This document shows positions 23,711 to 35,283 of a stretch of 64,000 nt of DNA, one piece after another. How positions within the stretch are numbered: position 1 is the stretch's first letter; each line of letters begins with the position of its first letter. The notes beneath the pieces are model-generated. The model ran no database searches. It was not told where the DNA came from and saw nothing but the letters and a program-made list of their open reading frames with translations. The DNA is from Bradysia coprophila (taxonomy: Eukaryota; Arthropoda; Insecta; Diptera; Sciaridae), in contig NW_023503649.1 of the NCBI RefSeq assembly GCF_014529535.1, positions 124,001 through 188,000 of the forward strand. Direction: 5' to 3'. Position numbers and translations under genes: made by a program.

Positions 23711-24295
23711 AAGTGTGACAAACATTTTCTGTATTTAAGGTTTTTGGTCATACATTCATTTCAATCATAGTAGTGATCATTGTGTGACAAACATTTTAGG
23801 GTGTTTATCATCCGTAAGACCCATGACTTTCAGTCAAGGGAATTATAAAAAAAATGCTGATATTATCATTTTCAAATAGCGACTTACGCTTGTCTTTCAA
23901 TCCTGCGTATAAAGAATCTGGATTTTTTTAAAGAAATAGAATACCTTATTCTTACTCAAAGTCAAGTTTAAATTAGTGCCGAAACTTTTAAAAATCGAAT
24001 AAAATAAGAAAGGTCTGGGTCCAGTCTTGGTAAAAATTGAACAAAATAACATTTTGTCACTACTAGTAGAAAATTTCGGACATGGTTTCAACTTTTCAAT
24101 ATTTTATCTAACTCTTTCATTCATTAAAATTTATTTACAAGATAAGGATACCACTATGGTATACCATAAATTGCGATACTTTTGAATGGTACATATTGCT
24201 CAAAACGTCTATCTAAATCAGACCAATGAATGCAGCCAAGCAGCGTATACGAAACAGTGAAATTGTCGAAATAACAGCGGAAAATCTGGTCCCAT

Positions 24296-24500
24296 CATTC
24301 GCCATTAGCTTATATTCTCCAGTCATTTGCTCATATTTTCCCTTTTCGCCCCATTCATTTGGTCATATTTTCCTATCGTTCACTCATAAATTTCACTTCA
24401 TTCTCTCATATTTTCAATCATTTGATTGACCGTATTTTCACTTCATTCGCTCATGCTTTGCTACCGTTCGTTCCACTCATTTGCTCATATTTCTCTTCAT
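24296..24500 (+). repeat. Degenerate minisatellite of CATTCGCTCATATTTTC words
   Basis: Variants of CATTYGCTCATATTTTC and CTTCATTC repeat irregularly around ten times. Spacing is uneven and the units are diverged. Confidence 0.65.
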
Positions 24501-24722
24501 TCGCATCAATGGCAAATGAAGCCTGTCCCACCATTCGCTCTTGTTGTTTCCCCTGTTTTAACTGATTGACCGACCCACATTATAGAACACTTTTTTAATA
24601 CAAAATATGCGATAAATATTTTCTCTATGATAGCTAAGCATTTTTGACTTACAGACGCCTGAAAGCTGAGTAAACATAGTAGAGTCGAATTTGCTGGGTG
24701 ATTACTCATCAGATGGTGGCAC

Positions 24723-25385
24723 TTAAGGATGTAGCTTAGGATAAGCTCCAGTACTTTGCACATTCAGATCCTTTTCACAGCTACTATATTGCGGAGGTGG
24801 TGTTGGAATATTTTCAAATTTGATAACCGTATTTTCGGTATCGTCGTGCGGTGATAACTTGTATTGTATATATAGAGAGTAGGAGCATATGGCAAAGTAA
24901 CATTCGACAACAGTGCTCGCAAAATATTGCAGATCGAACATAAATAGAGTTGCCAGCGCCAACATAAAAACATTGACTGCTTCCATGTAAACGTAGAATT
25001 TCATTTTATTGGCATCTTTCTGCAAAAAAAAAATATTTTCTTTTAGTACATTCTCGATGCTCCCTATAAATTTGTCGTATCTTACAGCGATGGCACCCCG
25101 TATGAACCAATAGGAAGTTACTATATCTATCAAAACAATAGGAATAAGAGCAATAAGCCAAGTGAAAATCAGAGCCGCGATGACTTTTACGGCTTCACGA
25201 TCTTCTTCGTGCTCAAGTTGTTTATTTTCGATGATACCGACAGCGTATCCGGTAACCATAAAAGCTACAATAAGTATTATGAAGGTAATGATGCAAACAA
25301 CCATTCGAAATAATGCGATGACGATACAAGGGATTTTTAAATCACAACATCCGCAAAACGTTTTCACAGTTGGAATTGATACCAT
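24723..25385 (-). CDS. Small multi-pass membrane protein, paralog 2
   Basis: Two exons, 25086..25385 and 24723..25019, give 198 residues. The start at MVSIPTVKTFCGCC matches the paralog at 19385-19983, though an in-frame ATG also lies 33 bases upstream. The two proteins share the CGCC motif, LKIPCIV, the intron position (both phase 0, before K-[DN]-A-x-K-M) and the CSYSLY motif after the last hydrophobic segment. Four hydrophobic stretches are visible. The polar tail contains TPPPQY, a PPxY-type motif of the kind that binds Nedd4-family WW domains. The 66-base intron is open and in frame, so retention would add 22 residues. Function unknown. Confidence 0.82.
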   Translation of the reverse strand: MVSIPTVKTFCGCCDLKIPCIVIALFRMVVCIITFIILIVAFMVTGYAVGIIENKQLEHEEDREAVKVIAALIFTWLIALIPIVLIDIVTSYWFIRGAIAVRYDKFIGSIENVLKENIFFLQKDANKMKFYVYMEAVNVFMLALATLFMFDLQYFASTVVECYFAICSYSLYIQYKLSPHDDTENTVIKFENIPTPPPQYSSCEKDLNVQSTGAYPKLHP

Positions 25386-25890
25386 GACTCTGCGGATTTT
25401 ACTTTTAAAAAGTAGCAAAGAATTCTGACTTTCAACTGAATGTTATCCTTACGTTTGAACTATACTCCACAAACTGAAATCAATTTTATTGCGACAAGAG
25501 ACATTAGACAAAGACGAAGGCTAGACTTGATGGAGCCAATAAAAATTTGATTCAAGTTTATATGAGATACATTGCCGAGTAGAGGAAGTCTTATCACTTC
25601 TTTCTACATCTGCGCGGAACATTTCTCGTCAAAACTTACCGAAATATCACGAGTCATTGAATCTTCACTCCATCGGTTATTTTTCAAGTATTTCATCGAA
25701 TTTGTTTCTTAGTTTTTCGATAAAAGCATTTTAGACAGATTGAAATCAAATTTTCCACTTCGTTTGTGTTTGAGATGTATTTTGGCTACAGAGAATGTTG
25801 TTAGATAGAACGTTCGTCACCGTTGCCTTAAACTTGAGTGGTTCTGTTAGAGTGAAACACTTGATTGACATGATTTTCCTCCTTCAATTA

Positions 25891-25900
25891 TTTATTTATT
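25891..25900 (-). terminator. Polyadenylation signals of eIF3g
   Basis: Overlapping AATAAA hexamers on the minus strand (TTTATTTATT on the plus strand) begin about 40 bases past the eIF3g stop. Confidence 0.65.
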
Positions 25901-25938
25901 TCATTCATCAGCGCCAATGTATTCAATTGTAAAAAATA

Positions 25939-27033
25939 TTAATTTTGTGTCTGGGGCTTCGACCATTCTACATTCAAAATCAAATGATCATAACCGTGTC
26001 CATGTAGTAAATCGATTGCAGTTGCAGCATCGTTTCTCGATTTGAAATGTACGTACGCAAATCCTTTACATTTTCCGTTGATCTGAAATGGGAAATTGAT
26101 TTTTTGAGAGGATGTATGCAAAGTCTAAACTTCTGAATTCCAAGACTGCATACTGCTCGAAGTATACACTCCTGTCTGAATTCGTGGTCTTTATGAATCA
26201 AAATTTGATTCACTTCATCAGTCCACATTCAGAGGACACATCTTTTCTTGACCGAGACTAATTTTACCAAATTTAATCGTTCACTACGTTACGATAAGAC
26301 TGATTTTGTCAAAAACAACAATGTCACTACAAACTGCAAGTGAAATGTCACAAATTACCTTATCTCTGGCCAAATACATTTTACTGTGTGGACCAATCTT
26401 CTTGACCAATTCCTCTAAATCAGCTTCGACCATCGACTCAGATAAATTGGAAATTCTAATTGCTGTGGTATCGTCACGGCCGCGTAGTCCAGACATGGCA
26501 CCCTTTGCATTATCTTTCATGAATGGTGGCACATATTTGCCGGTCTTCGTGCCAGATGTTTCCGGCACAGCTGATGCAGCCGCTGTTTTCGTCTCCAGCA
26601 ATTTGCTCGAATCCATCGAGGTTCCTTTGTACGGACAGTTGACGGACCAATGTTCGGCTTGACAAATACGGCACTTGGCAATGTTCTTCGACGGGTCCAA
26701 TACTTCGTTTGCCTTTTCCTCTTCTTTGTTTGTGGTGAAATTCATCGTGACATCATCGGGAACGACAGTAGTGTGTGGATTCGGTCCGGGCTTATCGTTA
26801 GCCGAATCTCCAAATTTGGCCCAAGTTTTCCGTTTTGCACAACTCTTGGGCACCAATTGCTTTGTAAACTTATACGTTCGAATTGTTTTGACCTTCTTAT
26901 CGTCATTATTGTATTTGTATTCGGTGACTATTTTCAGTCCCTTATCGAACGTTTCGGTTGGTGGTGGTAGTCCGCCCGAGTCTAATTCGACCTCATCGGC
27001 CCATGAAGATTTGATATCATCAAAACCAGGCAT
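25939..27033 (-). CDS. eIF3g: Eukaryotic translation initiation factor 3 subunit G
   Basis: Two exons, 26359..27033 and 25939..26082, join in phase 0 to give 272 residues, the expected size. eIF3g is the RRM subunit of the eIF3 complex, which recruits the 43S complex to mRNA and aids scanning. The N-terminal eIF3g domain starts [17 protein letters not shown] knuckle [13 protein letters not shown] (residues 121-133) follows, then KYVPPF near 166-171. The RRM spans about 189-267, with RNP2 IRISNL (193-198) and RNP1 KGFAYVHF (231-238) split by the intron. The protein ends [27 protein letters not shown] just upstream of the ATG looks like the acceptor of a 5' UTR intron. It is divergent from STRAP. 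Confidence 0.97.
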
Positions 27034-27880
27034 GGTTTGCTAAAAATGTAAAACACGAAATTTGAACTATAAGATCGAACGCAAATTCTAAAAAAAATTA
27101 GTGAAAAAGGTGACGAAAGTAAAAGGTTGAATGCCGAACTGTTTTAATTGTAAAACCACTTGCATTGTAATCAAAACAATAGCTTTTTCGATGTCAGTTC
27201 ACTCACCGTTAGAATTATTGAGTTTTCGTTAAATGAACCACTGGATTTCGGTAAAATAACTTGAACTTATGCGAATTTGTCTCGTGGAATCTTGCCAAAT
27301 TGCATAGAAAGAAAATATGAAAATGGCTACCAATCACATTTCAGATGACAGATGACATTAAATGTGTTCCCAGTCGTCCCAGTATCGAAACACTTTTCTC
27401 ACAGTGCCGCTCAGATCTTATTTCCAGTGAAAGAAGTTGTTGGAGCTGAGTTTCTTATTTCATTTTGTTTAAAAAGTGAAAAACACTAAACGAAAGTTAC
27501 TTCTAAAAGCTCCTAAGCAAGTGAAGTCAAACTAGACATGATAATTAGTTGGATTTGTGAGAACAATAGCGGAATTGTAAATTTAATTCAAAAATTATTT
27601 AATGATGGATGCGCCACCTGTACGACCGAATGGACAAACTAACGGAAAACGCATTAATGACTGACAGTTCCATCGAGTTCCCATTAATATTTTTTACAAA
27701 AGTCAGTCTCGTCAGTCTAGATTTAGTTTCGACTCGATGTTGTTCCGTTGTTTCTATAAAAAATAAACATTTTTTTCGAACACCAAAACACTAAAAAAAA
27801 GTTCATTAATTAGATTATAAAAGAAAATTAATTTAAAATTTCAACAATAATACAAAGTTACACAAGCAAAAAGCTTTATT
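27034..27880. promoter_or_regulatory. Shared upstream region of eIF3g and STRAP
   Basis: 847 bases separate the two divergent start codons. Part of it is 5' UTR, with a likely eIF3g leader intron ending at about 27040. No TATA box is evident for either gene, as expected for housekeeping promoters. The inference of a bidirectional promoter rests only on spacing and orientation. Confidence 0.5.
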
Positions 27881-30800
27881 ATGGCAAATTTAAAACAGAT
27901 TCCTCTAACATGTAGTGGACACACTAGACCCGTTGTTCATTTGGATTTCAGTGATATCATAGAATGTGGATATTTTCTAATTTCAGCCTGCAAAGGTAAG
28001 TTTTGCACTTTATTCATTTCTTACATTTCATATTTGATTCAATCCATTAAATATTCACTTTTTATTGGAATTGTATACAAATTGTGTGCAAAGTGATCAT
28101 AAAAAATATGTTTTTTTATACTCTCGTGTCGGCTTACCTTGACCTAAATGGAATACATTTTATTGAAACGATTATTTTGTATTATACACATCTTAGCGGT
28201 TTAGGAGTTGTTTACAGAGGTTTCTTTGAGTCATAAAGTTAGATGATGATGAGGGTGTAAGGTGTTTAGTTGGTCGAAATTTCTCAAGCGGTTCACTCGG
28301 CAACAATCCATATTTTGTTAGGTTTCTTTCTTCGTTTCTTTTCCTACCACAATACATCATCCATAAACAAGCGGTGCATATGCTTGAAATTATGACCTTT
28401 ATGTTTTTGCAAAATACACTGCCCTTTAATCAGTGTAAGGAAAACGTGTAAGACCTTGCTGTGTCTGATGTTTCTTAATATGTCCAAACGTGTTATTTAC
28501 ATTACGCGACTGTCTGTTTTGAGTGAGACACATGTGTGCTGCGAAATCTACCTGAATGGATTTTATTGTATACATGAACTTGCTATTTTTTGATTGAATA
28601 GAACGTATAGAGCGTGTGTGGAGCATTTTGTTATTGTTTATATGTTTAACCATCAAGAATTGTCCAGTAGTTATAATTGTGATCAATTCAGCTTTTTGTT
28701 TAATCTTTTAGAAGCCACCGTCACTGTAATATCTAAATCTGTTACTTGGTATGTTAAGAACACTTCTCAGTGAATCTTTCACTTCATTGGTTTTAACATA
28801 ATATTCAACTATATAACAAACCGAGTTGATTCCTTAGTTTTGTCGTCATTTTCAATAGCAGATGCGAAAACTATGAAGATTTCCTTCATTATGAACATAT
28901 TCAACGTCAAAATTGTACTTAACGTAATATCAAATAATAATATTCTGTGTTTCACTAACTGAGTAGATGGATAAAAGCTCTTGTATACCGCGTAGCCTTT
29001 TACTCATACGATTTCCTATACAAGGATATCACGTCTACCTATTTTCATTTCTAGTGCGGTGAGTTGGAGTTGTAAAAAAATGAAGTGTCTTGAATAAATT
29101 TGCATCACTTTTTTAAACATGGTACGCAATAAATGTTGTCTGTTTCGCACCTTCAATTTTATAACCGTTGGAAACCCATTTTTGCAATTAATTTGAATCG
29201 AAGGCAATATGATTGGTAATCAGGCAGTAATCATTGATTACACGAAATGATTTCTGTTTTGCCACTTTTGGCTAATACCATGTATGCATTCAAATATGCT
29301 GAGAAGATTATTCTCTTAATCGACTCTTCATGGTGCATGATTCCTTTTCCCGAAAATTTAATTTTAATAACTTAAATACTAAGAAGTCTTCCAAAAACAT
29401 ATTGGGAAAACACAGTTAAAGTAGGAATCAATTGTATAACACCATTCTTACACGAATGACGTAAAGTGAGTTAAAAGCGATGCTTTATTTCTGAATAAAT
29501 GCATAATATTACGGAAATGTTTCTGCAACATCTGTCCAAATATTGTTATAGGTAAACCTTAAACTAAAAAGTCATTTATCAAGTTTGTCGTGTATCTGGG
29601 ACTGACTAAATTGTACACACAAATTTTCTTGTAAAAGTAGAACGTACTAAATGAAAATCAGAATACCAATACCGAAAAACCTACTGGAACGATCAAAGTA
29701 TATAATTTTCCTTGTAGAGCACCAAAGGCTAAATATAACAATCTTGCAACAGATTTACGTGAAACTGAAAATACCTGCACCTGTTTTGACCTGAAACTGA
29801 ATTTTAATCTGACCTGAATTGAATTGATACACTAATATACAAATTGGATCAGGTCTGACTTGAATTCAAGTTTAAGTCAGGTTTTCTTCCTAAAATTATC
29901 TGATCCGAACTTCCAGGTGGTTTACCGCAGTGAATCATGGTCTGCGTTTAAAATAAAACTCTTTATAACCAGCACAAGATATTATTACACATTCATTCGA
30001 GGTCTGTTCGAACCAATAGTTTAAGGGGAACTGGTTATGGTTATAATGATCACAGAGGGCTGCTTCCACCGAAATTTCGATGTTATACCGGAAATACTTT
30101 CATCTAAAATTTCGATTAATATACGACTGATTACACGAAATATCGAGTTTCGGTATCACAATAAGAGGTATCCTAATCTGTTCTTTACTACCTTAGCTCT
30201 GATATCATATTTGTCAACGACGTTATCGACAACGACGATCAAAATAAACGATGAGTTATGGTTATTCGGATAAAACTAATGAAGGAAAATACATTGATGA
30301 AAAGAAGTAATAGATTCGATAATAATATTGGTGACTTGCTTTCAGTCCGTGATTCTCTTCTCGTGATCGATAATTATGTGACTCGCTTGTTGCTTACCTA
30401 GTTAGAGCAACGACAAATAAAAATAAATATTAAAGTTGGTCTTTTACACAAATTACAGCCGCGTCATTCAGCATGTTAATTTCATATTGTCGTTTAAAAC
30501 ACTCGAATCACGTACGCAAGACGCACATTTTTTTAAATATAAAATAAAGCGAAAAAGAATAAATGACAAAATCTTTTGCTTTGCAAGGTCTTTACAACTT
30601 TATTAAGCGTAAGTTTAGTATGAATAATTTCGACGGCGGTGCGGCGATATAAATGCAAACAAAAAAAAACAACAATAGAGTCGTTCTTCGTTTAACCCAT
30701 TTCTAGTTTCATAATCACATAACCGGATTAACACCAAACTTAAGACGTGAACAAGTGCGAAAATGTCATCAGGAAAATGTCGATAAAGGAAATTTATTTA

Positions 30801-33800
30801 TTTTTGTACTTGCGTCAACTTGCAACAAGAAAAAATGGTTTCATTAAATCAGAGTTGATATTTGAATTAAATTGTACGTTTTACAGCGTAACATTTTAAA
30901 TTTTAAAACAAATTTATTGTCCGCAAAGTATAGAACAAAAGGTGATTTCCTTGACAAAGAGAAAGAGCTTCAACGGAAATTATTATTAAATAAAATGTTA
31001 AATAAGTAAAATAGTAATAATAAAGCGCTCTCGATCTGTGCAACTCGGTGCGATCGAAAGACATATAATGTATATATGGGTGCTATAACTCCTCTGTGTG
31101 CTGTTTAGATTTGAACTTCATGAAATAATCATGCAGTGTGTGATGTCAAATGAAGTGTATGAATGTGTAGAACACTTTTTTTCGACCATGAAAATTATAA
31201 GTCAGCCAAGGTTTCTTCCGGCAAATTCACTTTGTTTATTCATGCATTGAATAAATATTTCTATTTTAGATTGATCGTGGATTTTGCATTTAATTTCTTT
31301 TTGTTGCTGTTATTGTCTCGTATCCAGGCTAGTATTAGAATAGATCATTTTGTGTAAAATGCCAAATGGATATTCATAAGCACCACTGAGATATATGTAT
31401 AATTGAAGACAAAAACTTGTTTTTTATTTTTCTTATGCTGCTAGGTAGAGGAAATCCCGTGCGCGTGATATTTTGCACAAACTGGCTCATTCTGATTTGA
31501 ATATAATCCTTCATTTCTTTGTGACCTTATTTAAAAAAGAACTCCTTTAATTAGTTTGAAACTGAGTATCGCAACAAAATCATTAAATCTACTACACCAT
31601 TTGTGCAACGTACTTTCTAAGTGTTTGATGAAAAATCTATTACTTCTTTAATTAATCATACATTTCGCTATGTAAAAGAACTTTGGCCAAAGCTCATCAC
31701 TTATTCTTCTTATTGTTGTTATCCATAGCAAATGAATTGGAGTCTATAAGTCATAAGCTATAGGCCGCTACTTAGAAATAGTATTTTAAGTCTATACGTC
31801 ACATGTTTATCAGTCGAAAGTTCTAGTGCAGGGAAGGTGTTTAAGCAATTTTAGGAACTGACCTATACCTATTTCAATAATCCCAAAGGTCTAGAATATA
31901 TAAAAAAAACCTGAAGAAATCGCTAATTCTAGAGAAATGTAGTAGTGGAACCGGTAGGTCCTTTTTTGTTATTTGACCTGTGGATTCAGTTCATGCAAAA
32001 CATCTTTGAATAACACCGAAAGATGATTGTAACTTTGTTTGCGGATATACCTCGTTTTTGATGGAATTTCTAGGATGTCTTGCGTGAACAGTAAGGTTAA
32101 ATGATAAGAGAACCGAACATATTTCCTACCCACCGCTCCAACCTATTCATTTCTATAGACCTCAGGAATTTTTAGGATTAAGTTGTTTTCTGGACTTCAG
32201 CATTATTAAGATAGGTGCAGGTCAGTTTCTTCAAACTCGTCACTCACTCACGCTTAAACATCTTTACAGAACTAGATTTATTAAGCTAGTAGCAACTGAA
32301 AACTTTAAGTTGGGATTTATAAGCTGGCTTATAGTAGGATGTAACCTTAGAGAATCAAATGAAATTAGGAAAATGTCTTTTTATATTTTTAACGATATCT
32401 TCAAAAGCATATCATTAATTATGGGCTCAATAATTTGATTTGATCTACGTATTTTAGGCAGATTAAAGTAAGATCTCTCCTGCGCATTTGTTTTAACATG
32501 GATTTTGTTGTGTGAGACGACACTCGCTAAATGCCAATTAGCCTGTTATACAGCCAGTATATAGGCATAAACAGTCGAGTTGGATATCACAATCAACAGC
32601 AGGATTGAAATGTCTATACAACTCACATTAGAAACACATTAAGTAATTACGAAAAAGATAAATCAAAACATTTACAATTCTACATTCTGATAAATTGTAC
32701 GCCCAAATATACATTTTGATGTGGACGTTCAATTTCGATAATTAACTTGAGTAGATACGGATGTAAATTGTAATTTGAAAGTCGTTTGTACTGGCTTCAA
32801 TTTACATAATAATGAATATTTTATTTCATTTCCCTATTTTATTCTATTATCCAGTTGGTACACTCATCTGCTTTGCTCTGAAATATATCTGTAAATCAAA
32901 AATTCATTGAAATTCGCAATTTCTTTTCAAATTAACGACACAACAAAGACATCTAATTATGATTTTTATGGATCTGTTTGCTATTATGTCGAAATTATAA
33001 TATTAATACTGTTGTTTTATATGACCCATTAGCTTGTCAAGCTGAGAAACTCAAATTACCTTACCTGTAAAGTTAGCCTTCGAATGTCATCGCACAGGTT
33101 AATCTAATTTTTTGCTATAATTAACAGAAATGCGATTTTTTACGCGAAGTTGCTATTTATTAGGAAAATATGTTTTGCCTTTGGTCGGATGTAACTGTCT
33201 TAACGTTTACATCGTTTGTTATTGTAGACTGTAAGGAATCCAGTTTGGGATTTCTTATGATTTATTGGGATTGACACAGATTTATTTGGTGAATTACTTC
33301 GGATTACTTTGAGATTATTTTACGTTATTTGTTTGGTCTTAATTTTTTACAGTAAAGTTTGCAAGTCCTGGGATTTTTATGGAAGGTAACAAAGAAAAAC
33401 CCAAAACATAAAAAGTCGCTCGTTAGGAAGTGCTTGTTAGGTAATTTCAGATCGTTCACTTTCTTCTAACTTATAAGAAGCGAGACAACCATATTTCTTT
33501 AATGAAGTGAATAGTTTCAAAGAAAATAATCTGATTTTTAGAATAGATACCTACCTAGCCTGCTGTTTCTGAAGGCTATTTGTCTTTTATAACATATTCC
33601 AGAAGCGGCAAGCTTGTCTGATTTTAATAATTGATTCAAGATCTTCAGCGGTCTTAACTTACATTTTGCAAGAACACTTAACAGAGGTCATCGCATTTCA
33701 TTTAGATTGTTGTCGATAGAGATGATTGGTTTCTGTATTTCATTGCATTTCGTTCCACAGTTAAGCTCACGACATTTTTGTTATTTTTACAGATGGTAAC

Positions 33801-34785
33801 CCCATGTTGCGGCAAGGTGACACTGGCGATTGGGTAGGCACATTCGAAGGCCATAAAGGTGCCGTATGGGGAGTTGCATTAAATAATAAAGCTAATCTGG
33901 CTGCAACGGGAGCTGCCGATTTTTCGGGTATAACAACTTAATGTCTTAGCTACTTTACACAGAATTAACATATTTGCAACCTTGTAGGTAAAGTATGGAA
34001 TGCCATATCTGGAGAAGAGATGCACAGTTTCCAGCATAAACACATTGTTAAAACAGTGGCTTTTGACAATAGCAGCGAACATTTAGTAACAGGAAGCAAT
34101 GAAAAATTAATCAGAGTGTTTAATCTACAATCTGCCAACTCAGGTTCGTCTTTTCGTCACTGGTGTCCATTTCAATGCGAAGTATCACGGACATTTTCTT
34201 TCCACTTTAGGCGAAACATATTCGGGTCACACAGGTTCAATTAGACGTGCCCTGTTTTGCCGAAACGATAAATATGTGATCAGTGCTGCCGAAGACAAGA
34301 CAATGAGACTCTGGGATCGTTCATCCGGCCAAGAAGTGCAACGTGTCGACTTTACGTCCAATCCAAATTCATTGGAGCTGTCCCGTGACGGTAATGTGAT
34401 TACTGTTTCTCACGGAACGAGTGTCAGCTTTTGGGAGACCGACACATTGAGAAAGTTTAAGGAGATCTCGATTCCAACCCAAGTGAATGCGGCTAGTTTG
34501 CATCCGGATAAGCATATATTCGTGTGCGGCGGTGATGACTTCAAAATGTACAAATACGATTACATTACTGGCAATGAAATCGAATCGTTTAAAGGACATT
34601 TCGGACCCGTTCACGCTGTGAGTTTTAGTCCTGATGGTGAATTATACGCGAGCGGTTCGGAAGATGGCACATTACGATTGTGGCAAACAACGGTCGGCAA
34701 AAACTACGGTTTGTGGAAGTGTACCGAACCGGGCGAAATGACCAATTCAGCCATTAGTTCGGCTAGAGAAGTATCAGCAAATTGA
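27881..34785 (+). CDS. Strap: STRAP/UNRIP-type WD40 protein (wmd)
   Basis: Four exons: 27881..27995, 33793..33927, 33988..34143 and 34211..34785, 326 residues, all GT-AG and consistently phase 1. The family is a seven-bladed WD40 propeller that binds the SMN complex and TGF-beta receptor and Smad proteins in vertebrates; the fly ortholog is wing morphogenesis defect. The protein starts [22 protein letters not shown] repeats follow: [35 protein letters not shown] with MRLWD, then [30 protein letters not shown] near the end. The C-terminal tail after the last blade is short. Intron 1 is 5.8 kb, the others about 60. A variant ATTAAA polyadenylation signal lies at 34961. Confidence 0.97.
27996..33792 (+). 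other. STRAP intron 1, 5.8 kb
   Basis: No nested gene was recognised. It contains two or three diverged copies of the dispersed repeat with AATCTATTACTTCT (near 30,307 inverted, near 31,637 direct) and an ACCTGA/TCAGGT-rich patch at about 29,760-29,925 like the one at 48.6 kb. A large first intron next to a housekeeping promoter may hold regulatory sites, but none can be read off. Confidence 0.6.
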
Positions 34786-35095
34786 GAAATTGTGTCGTCG
34801 GAATAATCATTTCATCTCTCATTTCCTTTTCTTTTTTGCATCGAATACGACTACGCGACGATATGAAGACATTGTAGGAGTGCGATTTTTTTTAAGTATT
34901 TCTTCCTAGCAAACAGATTCTGAAAGATTTCGTACATATTGTTTCTTTTTGTATTTTTTGATTAAAATTTGTTGTTTGCGCAAATTACAACAGTCGATGG
35001 TTTCATTAACATTTTTTGCTGCAGCCAACATAGTCGAGAGACAAAGGTGAATCATAAGAAAAAAGAAGCGGCAAAGCTTTCGCTGGGATAAAACA

Positions 35096-35101
35096 TTTAT
35101 T
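35096..35101 (-). terminator. Polyadenylation signal of eEF1B-delta
   Basis: AATAAA on the minus strand, about 185 bases past the stop codon. Confidence 0.6.
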
Positions 35102-35283
35102 GATGAAATTGAAATTTTGAGAGACTACAGCTTTTTAGATTACATTTCACATTACAAAAGAAATAAGGAGAAACGGTTAGCAGTCACTCAAGTGGATTAC
35201 TCGTTTATCAAAATTGCTTTCAAAATGGTTGTCGTTTATTGAGGAATGCCAAATGACCATGAATACGTCCCATCACAAGCGCC

